DNA from: Pampus argenteus
Taxonomy: Eukaryota > Chordata > Actinopteri > Scombriformes > Stromateidae
Reading direction: 5' to 3'
Assembly (NCBI GenBank): GCA_036937835.1
Contig: CM072877.1
Span: forward strand, 16,050,001-16,114,000
Length of the DNA stretch: 64,000 nucleotides
Of this stretch, positions 48,362-59,300 are shown piece by piece (the stretch's first letter is position 1; the number at the start of each line of letters is the position of its first letter). Below the pieces are notes generated by a model. That model saw only the letters and a program-made list of their open reading frames with translations, was not told the origin of the DNA and made no database searches. The translations under genes were made by a program, and so were the position numbers.

Positions 48362-50680
48362 TAAGACGAAGGGGACATCATCTTTCGGTAAACGCCGAAA
48401 CAAGACGCACACCCTGTGCCGTCGTTGCGGGTCCAAGGCCTACCATCTGCAGAAGTCCACCTGCGGCAAGTGTGGCTACCCCGAGAAGCGCAAGAGAAAG
48501 TGTAAGTCAATGAGTGACATGTTAGTTATTTGTATGTGAGTTTGTTGTCGGTAGGTGAACATGCAGGAGTAATGCCTTTCTATAGTGGCTGTATTAAAGA
48601 AGGATGGTGTCTCTTAAGTATGTTTTGATGAGACGAGGAAAAGTCAAGATCCTGTAGAGCTTCATGTAGCCTATTTTGACTTGATGTGCAAGTTTTCTGT
48701 CATCATTTGATCTATAGACTATCAAAACTGAATAAAACCCAGAGACTTAACTCCTTTATAAATGTACTGACTGCCAACACACTACTGAGGTAAACTGACG
48801 CCTTTAATGACCTTTTCTGCCACTGGAGTCTTGTCAATGATGTTTTTAAACACAAATGTCTGAACAAATGATTTCCTGTGATTCTATCTTCTTCACTGAG
48901 ACAAGACTGTCAAGACGTTAAACCTGTAGTGAAGTCTGTAGAGTTGTTCCTGACCTCTGATTTCTCTCCTTTTTTTTTTAACTTAAGACGAAGGGGACAT
49001 CATCTTTCGGTAAACGAAAATAAGAGGCTAAACTCAAGTGTAAAACTGAGAAAAGCAGCAATTTGAGAAGCTGGCACCATCTTATGTCTGATATTTTTGC
49101 TTGAAAAATGACTTAAAACAATTGATTGTCAAAATAGTTGGATTGAATTTTCTGGCTCCAGTCTGTTGCCCACATCTAGCAGTATGTCACAATATTGATA
49201 TTCTTCTAACCTGATTGTAAACAAATATGAAAGAAAGTGAACGGTGAGGATGTTTGATTTTTGTTTTGTAGACAACTGGAGCGCTAAGGCCAAGAGGAGG
49301 AACACCACTGGGACCGGCCGTCTGAGACACCTGAAGGTCGTCTACCGCAGATTCAGGTAAGATTTATAATGTGAACGTCGCAGATGACCACAGCTGGTTT
49401 TAGATGTGATGTTTGTTATTTCTGAAAAACTGTTTGTGGTCTGTATTTCAGTTACAGAACTCTTAGTGGCAAAAGTTTCCTTCAAAGCTGGAAGAAACAT
49501 AAAGAAATGTCATATTGATGCTAAGACACCTAAAACTGCAGCATTTTCTAAGTTATCAGCCGGAGCTGCAAACATTAGATGTGGGTCTGAATTGTTGGCA
49601 TATTCCCAGCAGATAAAATAAGAAAGATTGGCGTTTGTGGTGTTGCATCATGAAAATTGTCTGGGGAAGATAAATGTCATCCCTCATGTGTTGATAGTGC
49701 AACTGAATGCATTTAATGACATAGCTTTTTACTGGGAGGCTATAAACATGAAGTTATAAACTAAATATCTGTGGTAACATGGCTTGTATACAACGTAGGA
49801 GTACATCAACTAGAACTGAACAAGCAGTCACGAGAGGAAAAAGACAGCTTGTGTAATCTTAAAACCCAAACAGTGAAAGGAAATCCATCACACTCATCTG
49901 AAAGCTGAATACCACAGGCAGTACACACACAACTACGACTGAAGTCACCTGCAGGACATGTATCACCACATATTGCTGATTTGGAAGTGATTCTGTTACA
50001 GTAAATTTGGGCTCTATGGTTCATTCATAAGACTTATCGATGCTACTTACCAATGATGGTGAAAATAAATGTCTGAACAAATGAATTCAGTATGATATCA
50101 GCATTTTCTCTGAGGTAAGCATCATTGTAACACAGGAAGAGTTAAAAAGTCAGACTAAAGAGGTTTATGTTTGAACAGCTGCTCGGAGCATCAAAACAAA
50201 ACTGCCTCAACAAAAGTTTGGACGACGTTACACTGCAAGCATGTCAGATAAGTAGGCTGGTGCAAAACCATGAAGCACTTTTAAAAGAGTCAAATTTAAT
50301 AATCGATATGGAAACTGACAGGCAACCAATGTAAGGAAACTGTTGTAATGTGTCCCTCCTGCAGGATATTTAAGTTGGATGTCAGACTGTAGGTTTCATT
50401 CTTATAACTGTTATACAGTCAGGACTTTAGATGACTAATTAAACAAAACTATACTCATTAAGTTGAATGTGCCTGTTGCTACTAGCAGTAGTTTAGTTGT
50501 GAAATGTGTATCGGTGTGACTCTTTCAGCTGGATTTTCCTATTTGCGTCAGACAAATTTAATTACACAGCATTTGACTACATCATCCTCCATTGTTTTAC
50601 TGTTTTCCAGGAATGGATTCCGGGAAGGCACCACCCCCAAACCCAGACGCGCTGCAGTGGCCGCCTCCAGCTCATCCTAA
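47599..50680 (+). CDS. rpl37: rpl37, 60S ribosomal protein eL37
   Basis: A structural protein of the large ribosomal subunit. Exons are 47599-47601 (ATG only), 48366-48501, 49272-49356 and 50611-50680. The 97 codons before TAA give a protein almost identical to human RPL37: it starts TKGTSSFGKRRNKTHTLC, has a C4 zinc ribbon (CRRCG and CGKCG), and ends AAVAASSSS. Exon 1 ends right after the ATG, as is usual for this gene. Intron 1 ends in a very long T tract. Introns 1, 2 and 3 each hold a box C/D snoRNA candidate. A truncated copy of exon 2 lies in intron 2 (48988-49016). A poly(A) signal is at 50699-50704. Confidence 0.97.
48022..48394 (+). repeat. rpl37 internal duplication, copy A
   Basis: Block 1 (48022-48081) and block 2 (48173-48394, which includes snoRNA copy 1, the T tract and the first 29 bases of exon 2) reappear at 48751-49016. 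The 90 bases between the blocks here are absent from the second copy. Confidence 0.9.
48189..48264 (+). ncRNA. Box C/D snoRNA candidate, copy 1 (rpl37 intron 1)
   Basis: A 76-nt unit with terminal stem CTTGTC/GACAAG, C box ATGATG, D' box CTGA, C' box ATGATT and D box CTGA. It ends about 100 bases before exon 2. Intronic snoRNAs are usual in ribosomal-protein genes, and human RPL37 hosts SNORD72, so snord72 is the first candidate. I could not verify the guide target. Confidence 0.8.
48751..49016 (+). repeat. rpl37 internal duplication, copy B, with truncated exon 2
   Basis: The second copy lies inside intron 2. It contains snoRNA copy 2 and a pseudo-exon at 48988-49016 identical to the first 29 bases of exon 2, with an intact TTAAG acceptor. 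Similarity stops there; reading on reaches TAA within a few codons. Identity is high enough to suggest a recent event or gene conversion. Confidence 0.9.
48830..48905 (+). ncRNA. Box C/D snoRNA candidate, copy 2 (rpl37 intron 2)
   Basis: Nearly identical to copy 1, with the same terminal stem and C, D', C' and D boxes. There are a few changes in the guide region before D (CTTCTTCA instead of CTTTTGCA) and after the C box. It arose by the partial duplication that also copied the start of exon 2. Confidence 0.78.
50046..50119 (+). ncRNA. Box C/D snoRNA candidate, copy 3, diverged (rpl37 intron 3)
   Basis: Stem CTTACC/GGTAAG, C box ATGATGGTGA, the shared core AAATGTCTGAACAAATGA (D' and C'), and D box CTGA, 74 nt in all. 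The terminal stem differs from copies 1 and 2 on both strands yet stays perfectly paired, a compensatory change that supports a functional RNA. The guide before the D box is unlike the other copies, so its target may differ. Confidence 0.7.
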
Positions 50681-50698
50681 AAGACACATTTTTGGTTA

Positions 50699-50704
50699 AA
50701 TAAA
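50699..50704 (+). terminator. rpl37: rpl37 poly(A) signal AATAAA
   Basis: A canonical hexamer 19 bases after the stop codon; very short 3' UTRs are typical of ribosomal-protein mRNAs. Confidence 0.8.
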
Positions 50705-51910
50705 TGTGATGTTAAACAGGATTCAGTCTCGTCATCTTTAATCCTTTACTGTCTGGTCAGTGAACTTGTTAGATTCTCCAGGAGGATGTGACTGGACACG
50801 GACCAACCGTACACATGGTGCTTTCATTACCACTCGGTTCATTTTTGGGAAACTAGCAAGTAAAATGACTTTCCAGATGTTATGTCAAAAAAATTATACA
50901 ACTAAAATAAATGCTGTTTTCAGAAACATGAACTACTGTTTTACTGTTGGAGGTTTTTTTAAATGACACTTGAATAGAATCGGATATTTTTAAATTAAAA
51001 TACTAAATTTTGTGTGGACATATTTGGTGAAAAGATCCAACAGATATTTTTCTGTATATTTTGGGTCCAAAAGTCTATTTGTACACTTTGTTTTAAAAAC
51101 ATTATTGCACAATTAGTTTTTAGATTATAAGAGTTGAGAAAGGTATGTGGGAAAATCCATACACAATATGATGCAGCCCTCTTAACAGATTTCACAATAT
51201 ATAATTAAAAAAACACCTAATGAAACCACCTAAACCAAGTCCTAACGAAAAGTGATCTTTTTATTGAATCTCAACAGAAATTACACTGACTGTATACACA
51301 GTGACATAGTACTATGTCTTCGTCCACTAAGAAACACATTTTGTAGTTTTTGATGGTGCCAAATTCAGTGTTGCAGTGCTGGATGTGCCAGACACACACT
51401 GGATTTCATTCAGTGGAAGCAAACTTGGCTAAATACCACTTTATCTACAGAATGAGACATATTTCTTACTCTATCGGGGCTGTGCGAGTTATTTTACAGC
51501 ACACAGATCTCTGCCTACTTCACTTAGTGAAAGATAAATCTGCTGCAACAAATGTAAATATTTATCAGGCATCAAACAATGCTGAAATTTCACAGATGAT
51601 GACCAGAGGGAGGTCTGTTTACATAATGGGTCAAAGTTTGAGTTTCTTTGCTGCAGCTGCCCTATTAGAGAATCATACATACAGAATTAATGAAAGAGAA
51701 GATTAAGATTAGAAAGAAGGAAACTCGGATACACATACTGTGAATATCCTCTAAAAATAAAATGACAAAAAGGGAAAACAAACTTGTAGAAGAAGCATTT
51801 AGTAACATGTAGTAGTAGAACTTGTTTTTCTTATCTCTCCTATTTATCATCTCTTGACTCCTCAGATTTATCTGGTGACCCATTGGAGGGTCCCGACCCT
51901 TAGGTTGCAA
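50705..51910. other. Intergenic: rpl37 to ptgs1, no gene recognised
   Basis: AT-rich, with short chance frames only. Near 51880 GGAGGGTCCCGACCC and AAACCATTGG resemble another common fish repeat. Confidence 0.5.
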
Positions 51911-51914
51911 ACCA

Positions 51915-52039
51915 TTGGTTCAAACTAGCTCCACCTGCAGCAGCTATAATATTACAATATGCTTCAATATGAATAATCTAATGATGTCATATATAATAAT
52001 ATATCAATCAGAGGGACCAAAACACTACTTCCACCACTG
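51915..52039 (+). mobile_element. Right terminus of a teleost non-autonomous DNA element, upstream of ptgs1
   Basis: It ends TACTTCCACCACTG and contains AGCTCCACCTGCAGCAGCTA (reverse of the AGGTGGAGCT core of the family). It is the same family as the fragment at 29303, opposite end. It stops about 75 bases upstream of the ptgs1 TATA box. Confidence 0.65.
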
Positions 52040-52114
52040 ATGAAAAATAAAACAAAATAAAATATATATATATTGATATATATTCTTTTAGTACAACAGG
52101 GGGCGCCAAAGAAC

Positions 52115-52120
52115 TATAAA
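52115..52120 (+). promoter_or_regulatory. ptgs1: ptgs1 TATA box candidate
   Basis: TATAAA, just after a GC-rich GGGGGCGCC element. Initiation about 30 bases downstream would fall near 52145-52150, placing the inverted repeat at the start of the mRNA. Mammalian PTGS1 promoters are usually described as TATA-less, so this is worth noting. Confidence 0.5.
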
Positions 52121-52148
52121 GCTGCACCCTGCTGAAGTCAGTCCCACT

Positions 52149-52200
52149 GTCCCTTCCCCACCGCACTGCGCCTTCACCTGCAATGCGGTGGGGAAGGGAC
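52149..52200 (+). promoter_or_regulatory. ptgs1: Perfect 17-bp inverted repeat in the ptgs1 leader or promoter
   Basis: The left arm GTCCCTTCCCCACCGCA (52149-52165) is exactly complementary to the right arm (52184-52200), with an 18-base spacer. It is GC-rich, so as RNA it would form a stable hairpin. It ends 82 bases before the ATG. It could regulate translation if transcribed, or bind a dimeric factor as DNA. Confidence 0.85.
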
Positions 52201-52282
52201 TCTCCTCTTCACAACTACATCTGGTTTATACCACTTCCTTCCTGAGTCAGAGTAAAAAGTTTCCCGAACTGAGGCTGCTGCC

Positions 52283-53343
52283 ATGAGATGTGAGTAAACT
52301 AAGTCCTGGTTGTGGCTTGTGTGGCTGGTCTGCTGTGTGTTGTGTGGTTTGCCTTCCTGTTCCCTAAACTCATACTGATTTCCAAACATGTGTTGAAGCC
52401 TCTGTCCTAGGACCAGTTTGTGCTTTCCTCTTGCTGCTGCTGGAGCCTGCATGTCAGGAAGAGGTTACCTCCAACACAGGTAGGTGAGAGGTCTTTGTCT
52501 CTCGACTTGGTGTGTGTATATACTGTGAAGTACTCTAAACTAGTCAATGGCCAATGTTATCATGTCTTATTGTGTTTTCCTTTCCTTTTTCCCTGAGCAC
52601 AGAGGGAATTTCAAAGGCATTTCTGTGTAGACAGGCTTCGGCTTGCCTACTCTTTGGCAAATTCACAAATCTGAGCTGATCAGCTAGAAAAAGCATTTTT
52701 TGTCTAATTAATGCGTCATACTTTTATCTCTCTTGTGGTTTTCTATTCTGTTCTTATTACTATATCATTTCCATTCATGCTTTAGGGAAGCACATACTGC
52801 AGGATTTTGAGACAGTCAGTGAATGATGTGGGTTATAATGAATATATCTCGTGTGTGAGATTTGAACTTTTTCTGACCTAATAGATTAGATACTATCTAT
52901 ATGCGTTTCAGGTATGTTGAATTTTCAGCTGCAGGGCAGGATGAGACAGCCCGTAATTCATTTGTCAGAGGAACTTTCCATTTACTTGGGAAATGTTTAT
53001 TACAGAGTATGTATGAGTTAAGTAATCCCTTGTACATACAGTCATCAGTTATCTGTCATCATGCTGAAATTTTACCCTGAAACTTGTCTGTATGAGCTTG
53101 CGTCACTTATCGTATCTTGTCAAGACCTGTTAAACAATGTTCCTCCTCTTTCCATCTGGCTGATCAGGATCTTTTCAGGTGGCTCACTTGATTTTTTTTT
53201 TCCACACTGATTCTTTTTTTTTAACCTTAACCCATGACAGAGGTTATTCATATTTATACATTGTTGTGCGGTTATACGTTTCATTTTTTTTAAATATAGA
53301 AGACATCTTAAAGAGTTTCTGATTCGTAAAACAAACAAAAAAA

Positions 53344-53376
<33 letters not shown>

Positions 53377-56300
53377 AGGGGGTAATGCTTTAGAAAAACA
53401 TAAATTGGCACTAATTGTAGGTAAAATACAGACTGGGTCCAAATAATCAATTCCAATTAAATGCTGAGCCAGTGTAACTTCAGCTAAACAAACAAAAATG
53501 TGCAATTTTTGTTTGTTTGTTTGTAAATGGAGCAGTCCTTTTGAGCTAATTCCCCCTCGGAAATCAGCAACCACTTTTAAACTCAACAAAGCTAATTAAA
53601 GAAAAAGTTAATTTAATTAAAATTCAACAAAGTCTCCAAATTTTGTCTCCATGTTTCCTTAAAACTTAAAGGCCTATAAAATAAAGCTTAATGGCTTTAT
53701 ATATGATCTGTCTGCGTTAGTTTATGTAAGCATTTCTCGTGGTCTCATTCTTGTTTTCCAGTGAACCCGTGCTGTTATATCCCCTGCCAGCACTGGGGAG
53801 TGTGTGTGAGATATAATGAAAAGTATGAGTGTGACTGCACTCGTACCGGATACTACGGAGACAACTGCACCATCCGTAAGTCTAGTCATGAGATCAGTTC
53901 TCATATCCTCAGAATTTGAAATATGCTGTTCTGTTATTAAATGTAAATAATGCATGGGCTGGCTTGCAGAGTTAGGGCTCTTATCTAGGCCCAAATATTT
54001 GGAGGAATTTGAAGAACAGGGTCAATCTGCCAGGAAGACCATCTGGATCAAAGCTGCGTCTGCTTATTGCCTCAAATTGCTCATTAACAGGGACATTCAC
54101 ACAGTGCTGTCCTTAATCAGACGTGATGTAATGGGTTCACAGTTATGTAGTCACGTCAACTTTGTCATCACAATTCAACTAGCGCTGTGAGCGTGCAGAG
54201 AAAGAATGAATGACCCATGGTAGGGGTGAGGAAAGAAAGAGGCCAAACAGCAAAAGGGGGAAATGGAAGTAATACGCTTCAAAACATTTTTATCGATTCA
54301 GGCCAGCGGCTAACAAGAAATATGCAGAGGGCAACAAATCCAAACACCAACCCAGCTCACAACACCAAGAGAAAGTTCTTTTAGATCATATTTTATTTCT
54401 CCTGTTAATGTTTTAATTATATTTTCTGCCATGTTTTTGAGATGCTTTCTTCGATCAGTCCAGACTGAAATGTCTCAACAACTGTTGAACAGATTACTGT
54501 GAAATTTGGTACGAATAGTCATGATCCCTAGAGGATGAATTGTAATGAGTTCGGTAATCCACACTTTTCCTGTAAAGCCACAGGCGACGTTGATCTTGTT
54601 CCATTACTTTGATGATCCCTGTATTGTTTGTTTTTTTACTTGACAATATTATATAGTTAAATTATATGGCTCCATTTTTAATATTTGTTAACAATAATGC
54701 AATCATTTGGTTTATGACCAAATATAAAACTAATAACTTTAACTTTCATCAACCTCAGTGTTTCTTTGTGTTAGCATAACACACTTAAAATAAGATTACC
54801 TAGTAAACACTTTATCTGCTACACATCAAGTAGAAGGTAAACCAGTAACACACATATACACATACTGGAGACCTGTGTTTCACATCACTCTGCTCCGTTT
54901 TCCATTTTCATTTCCCCGAACACCCTGATTTCAGTAATAAAAAAAGTTTTTCTTTCAACACAGCGGAGTTTTGGACCAGAGTGCGCCAGTTCTTCAAGCC
55001 CAAGCCAAGTGTGGTCCATTACATTCTCACTCATTTTTCCTGGCTCTGGGACATCATCAACAACACTTTCCTCCGAGACGTTTTGATGCGGATGGTTCTC
55101 ACAGGTCCAAAGTCAATAGTTCACTCTGACAACTTCTTTCAAGTATGTCCCATCCAACACATCATAATACACCCCCCCCCCCTTTTTTTTTTTTTGTATG
55201 AGCAGTTAGGTCCAACTTAATACCCAGCCCTCCAACCTACAACTCAAAATATGGCTATCTCAGCTGGGAATCCTACTACAATGTGAGCTACTACACCCGG
55301 ATTCTGCCCCCAGTGCCACTGGACTGCCCTACACCTCTAGGAGTCAAAGGTTAACAACTTGCTTATATTAAGTTAAACTATATGCACTTTCTAATAATTC
55401 AATAGTCTTGCACAGCATACTGAGGTCATTTCAGTGTGTTTTTTTTATTATGTATTATATCACTGTATTAGTTTTACTTGTGCATTTTTTATTATATTGT
55501 ATCTGCTAGTGGTGAAGCATATTTTAACTACTTTGTGTATTACTGTGCAGTTTTTTACATGGAAATCTTAATCAGAAAAGATTTTAGTAGCAGTCAGATA
55601 CCTTAAAGTTACTAGTTGTCTGTCCGCCGCTCATAATCCTGATGTCATTACTACGTTTTGTTTCAATTGAAGCTTTCACCATTGTGACATACATGCTGAA
55701 TGTTGTCCTTGGATGTTTCAGGAGAGCAGCATGATGTGTTAACTGTATCAGAGTATTATGACTAGAGGAGTGAAGTGTCTGCGTTTTGCCCTGTGCTGCC
55801 TGTGACGCTGTAGTGTTTCTGTTCAGGCAAGGCTGGGCTGCCTGACCCTGAGCTGCTGGTTGAGAGGCTACTGAAGAGAAGGACCTTCAGACCCGACCCC
55901 CAGGGCACCAACCTCATGTTCGCCTTCTTTGCACAGCACTTCACCCACCAGTTCTTTAAGACCTACAATCGCATGGGTCTGGGCTTCACGAAGGCTCTAG
56001 CACACGGGGTTAGTTCATTACAGATTTTGTCCAGTTGATAGTAATAATAATAATAAATCTACCTGTGTTGCACTTTTATTAACACAGTTACAAAGTGTTT
56101 TCCAGAAAGAAAATAGAATACAAGCAAATGAGGGAGATGGATGAAAAGAGATGGAATCAATAGGCAGAGAGAATAAATAACATACAAAATTAAAGGTTGA
56201 GAATTTTTCTTAAGCTGAGACTGTACAATGTTCTTTACTTGGTCCTCCAAACAAAGATCTGCATTAAAAAAAAAAGATTTCTAAGAGTCCACTTACCGTA

Positions 56301-59300
56301 ATAATTTTGACAGGTAGCCTTGTTGTTGGACTGGTGGTAACAATTGGCGACCCAGGCTGAGGGAAAGCATGTAAATTGGAAACAACAGAGGGCCCTAGAA
56401 TGGACCCTTGGGGAACACCACAATCAAACAGCACTAATACAAAACGTTCTGTTTGAGAGGTAAAACGTAAACTTAGCAGTCATTCAAAGTCATTTTCTCT
56501 AAAACCTTTTATAAAAATCAATAATTATGAAATTCTGAGGTTAATAGTTGCTCATAAAAGAAGATCTACATTTGTTTTCCTTAGTAATGGTTCCATATGA
56601 TATCTTTAAAACTGCTGGGACCAGTGCTCAAAAAACTGTTCATAATCAACGAGTGGAGTTTTGCTTTTAAAGATTTAGTTGGGACGATATCTAAAATATC
56701 TATATCTAAATCTAAAATATAGTTGGAGGCTTTCATTTTAGTGACCAGTTTCTCTAAAGCTGAAATATTGATTGTCTGAATCTGATTAAGGCATGCAGGA
56801 TTATTACTGATGGATTAAACTACAGGGTGTATATGGTCATTTTTGCTAGCTGAACAACTTTGTATTTGTGCATTTAATGATTGTCTGAGTGATTAAAAAA
56901 ATTACTCAAAAAAAAAGAAGACATAAATCATAATGTCACCAACCAATATTTACCCAGGCCTTTATTTGCGCTCATTTTCTCTTGTGACACATACAGGTGG
57001 ATGCAGGCCACATCTATGGAGACAATCTGATTCGTCAGCTCCTGCTAAGGCTTCACAAAGATGGGAAGCTTAAGTATCAGGTAAAAAAAAGAAAATCGAA
57101 ACTGTGAATAGTGAAAACATTATTCAAATGGGAACAAGAAAAGGGAACCTGCAGTCTTTCTTCAATTGTATTGCAGTTATAATTTGCAAATGATTGAAAA
57201 AGTTGTACTGTATAAACATTAATGATTGTTTTCCCCTTTAGTTAATTGATGGAGAGATGTACCCTCCCTCTGTTGCTGAGGCACCCGTTAATATGAACTA
57301 CCCCCCTGGGAGCCCTCCAAAGGGTCACTTAGCTATTGGTCAGGAAATGTTCGGACTCCTTCCTGGTTTGGGAATGTACGCTACGTTGTGGCTGAGGGAG
57401 CATAACCGAGTCTGTGACATCCTGAAAGCAGAGCATCCCACCTGGGATGATGAACAGCTGTTCCAGACCACCCGCCTCATCGTCATTGGTGAGTAGGACA
57501 CAATTTTAAAGGAATATAGTTTGACATTTTGAAAAAGTTTGCCTGCTTCAACTTTCATGTTGAAAAAAGTAAAAGCTTAGAATAAAGGCTGGAAACAAGA
57601 GAAAACAGCTAGCGTGACTCTGTCCAAAGGTAACAAACTCTGCAAACTACAATTAGTGGTTTTATGTGGGTTATGTGCCAGATTGGTTTTGGGATGGGTG
57701 CAGTAGCTTTCTGGAGTTTCCACTGGTTTCCTGGCAACCTTGTGTGGTGAAACACAACGTGTTAATTAGTGAGCGTTAAAGGTAGACAGATTTCTTAACC
57801 TTCAGATAGTTCAGTCTGTATGCTAAGCTAACAGGCTGCTGTCCATTAAATATGACAGATATGACAATGGTATCAAACGTCTCGTTTAACTCTCTCGCCA
57901 AGAAAGTGACAAATATATTTTACAAAATGTCAAACTGCTTCTTGTTTGTTTGTCACACATACACACACACACAGGATTAGATGATCTGTTCAGTTTCATA
58001 TCTATGTACTGTAGGTATGTTTATGTTATGTTATGTATGTTTATGTGTCTCTTCATGTTCCCCACAGGTGAGACGATACGAATAGTGATCGAGGAGTACG
58101 TGCAGCACCTCAGTGGATACCTGTTAAAGCTGAAGTTTGATCCTACCCTGCTGTTCAACACCCCGTTCCAGTACGGGAACCGTATCGCTCTGGAGTTCAG
58201 CCACCTCTACCACTGGCACCCCTTGATGCCTGACAGCTTCCTTATTAATGGAGACCAAGTGCCTTACACACAGTTCCTCTTCAACACTTCTGTTCTCACA
58301 CACTACGGCGTGGAGAAGCTGGTGGACGCGTTCTCTCGACAAATCGCCGGCCAGGTAACAAACCTCAGATAATATAACGGATATGCAAAGAGAAATAAAT
58401 TCAGCTTCAGTCGTGAGTTATAACATCCATATCAAGTGTTTTTAGGCGTTCACACTTCCTGTTATTCTCCGCCTGTATCCTGTGCGTGTTTGGCACGATT
58501 AAAAGTTGATAATTTAGTGTGTCTTGGCTCAACTATTTGACTAACTACTGTTGTGGAGTGGTGGAGTTGTTGTGTGATAAAGGTTGTTGTTGGTGGTGGT
58601 TGGGTGATGTTTTATACAACTTGAATACAACAGAATATTAATATAATTTTTTTTTGCCTGCCACATACATATTTATGTATTAAACAGAATGAATGTTTTA
58701 ATTACAGTCCCATAGCCCACATACTTGAGCCTTGAACTGTAATCACAGCTAATATATATATTTAACTCTCAAACCGTTGTCCTACAGATAGGTGGGGGTC
58801 ATAACATCAATGCTGTGGTGACCAAAGTAGCTGTGGGGACCATAAAGGAGTCCCGACAACTCCGCCTGCAGTCCTTCAACGAGTACAGAAAACGCTTTAA
58901 CCTCATACCGTACACGTCGTTCAGTGAATTCACCGGTAAATAAAACACTTGTATCTATGTACAGACCACACAGAAACTGGTGAGTCCATTAAATCATATG
59001 ATTTACGACTAGGAGACCAGCTGAACACACATTCCTAAAAATCAGTGTCATCCTCTCTCCAGCGTAATCCTGTAGTGAGTAATAGCAATGAAAGATATGT
59101 TTGTATTATCAAATTCTTCAGTTGCATGTAGAAACCTAGATAGTTGGATGTGTTTCATGTTGGCTTGTGTCATGTAGTTCTCTGGTACAACCAAGTGGGA
59201 AAAAAAGTCATTCAGATATTTTACTAGGTATGTAAAACCTTTGACCTGCTGCTGGTAAAGTCATTAGGATTTATCCTCTAGGGTCTATGAATGTTTTATG

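Noticed and set aside
56330..56440. Segment reading like the conserved tail of a fish retroposon (ACCCTTGGGGAACACCACA)
   Set aside because: The phrase recurs in fish genomes, but I could not tie it to a defined element or limits.
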